Shown here: positions 13,749 to 13,894 of the stretch, piece after piece | How positions within the stretch are numbered: position 1 is the stretch's first letter | Layout: every line of letters begins with the position of its first letter | Assembly (NCBI GenBank): GCA_040235505.1 | Contig: JBECKW010000205.1 | Coordinates: 1 to 13,894 of the forward strand | Reading direction: 5' to 3' | Source: JBECKW01 sp040235505 | Lineage (GTDB): Bacteria > Desulfobacterota > Desulfobacteria > Desulfobacterales > JAFDDL01 | DNA length: 13,894 bases | Position numbers and translations under genes: made by a program | The notes under the pieces: generated by a model | Told to the model about the DNA's origin: nothing | Databases searched by the model: none | What the model saw: only the letters and a program-made list of their open reading frames with translations

Positions 13749-13894
13749 CTACAGGATGCTCCGCTGGACCGGCAGTTTCGGTTTTTCTGGTTTCAGGATC
13801 TTTCTCGGTCGTCCCACAGGCTTTGAGTCAGCGGCCGGATTGAAATAGTCTTCCCAGTTCCTGCAGAATTCATGCTGAGGGTCGGTTTCATACG
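13749..13894 (-). CDS. 3' end of an unidentified protein-coding gene (partial)
   Basis: The minus strand is open from the right edge to a TAG at 13749-13751, giving the last 47 residues of a protein. The tail is rich in Lys, Pro and Arg, with GRPRKILKPEKPKLP near the end and HEFCRNWEDYF earlier. The GRPRK string resembles an AT-hook-like basic tail. The other two minus-strand frames stop within this stretch. I do not recognise the family; a transposase or DNA-binding tail is possible but not supported enough to call. The 5' end is outside the window. Confidence 0.45.
   Translation of the reverse strand, partial: YETDPQHEFCRNWEDYFNPAADSKPVGRPRKILKPEKPKLPVQRSIL

Overview
The window reads as a chromosomal stretch of about 55% GC from a Gram-negative, probably strictly anaerobic bacterium. 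A deltaproteobacterium of the sulfate-reducer type (Desulfobacterota) fits best. The evidence is indirect: a biotin synthase with the cysteine pattern of the obligate-anaerobe class, periplasmic DegP, TonB proteins that imply an outer membrane, and a complete pspABC operon behind a sigma-54 promoter. No rRNA, tRNA, CRISPR array, prophage or intact insertion sequence was seen.

Layout. (1) 51-1037 (+): bioB, preceded by a degenerate CTCTGCG-type octamer repeat. (2) 1118-2599 (-): a DegP/HtrA periplasmic protease, convergent with bioB. (3) 2600-3149: a 550-base divergent intergenic region with a near-consensus sigma-70 promoter for the next gene. (4) 3150-6957 (+): a 998-residue SWIM-zinc-finger SNF2 helicase, overlapped by a TatD-like metal-dependent hydrolase that ends in a hairpin with a T run. 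(5) 7000-9685 (+): a BlaI-type repressor and an M56 (BlaR1-like) membrane metalloprotease whose C-terminus is a TonB domain instead of a penicillin-sensing domain. The promoter, TTGACA-N17-TAATAT, carries a BlaI-type operator (TACA-N2-TGTA) over its spacer and -10 box. A strong hairpin ends the unit. (6) 9982-10647 (+): a stand-alone TonB whose C-terminal domain is about 53% identical to the one fused to the protease. (7) 10719-12387 (+): pspA, pspB and pspC behind a near-perfect sigma-54 promoter and a cluster of TGGC/GCCA inverted repeats. (8) 12539-13452 and following: htpX, its terminator, GGAGGCTGGGA-type repeats in opposite orientation, and the 3' end of an unidentified minus-strand gene at the right edge.

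How the genes may work together. Four of the eight blocks concern the cell envelope: DegP (periplasmic protein quality control), BlaI/M56-TonB plus TonB (a trans-envelope sensor-protease and energy transducer), PspABC (membrane damage) and HtpX (inner-membrane protein quality control). The most unusual item is the repressor/protease pair in which the sensor domain is a TonB C-terminal domain on a linker of about 300 residues. It suggests an autoregulated switch in which contact with outer-membrane TonB-dependent receptors or the cell wall could control proteolysis of a BlaI-type repressor. That role is inference; the domain architecture, operator and promoter are visible in the sequence.
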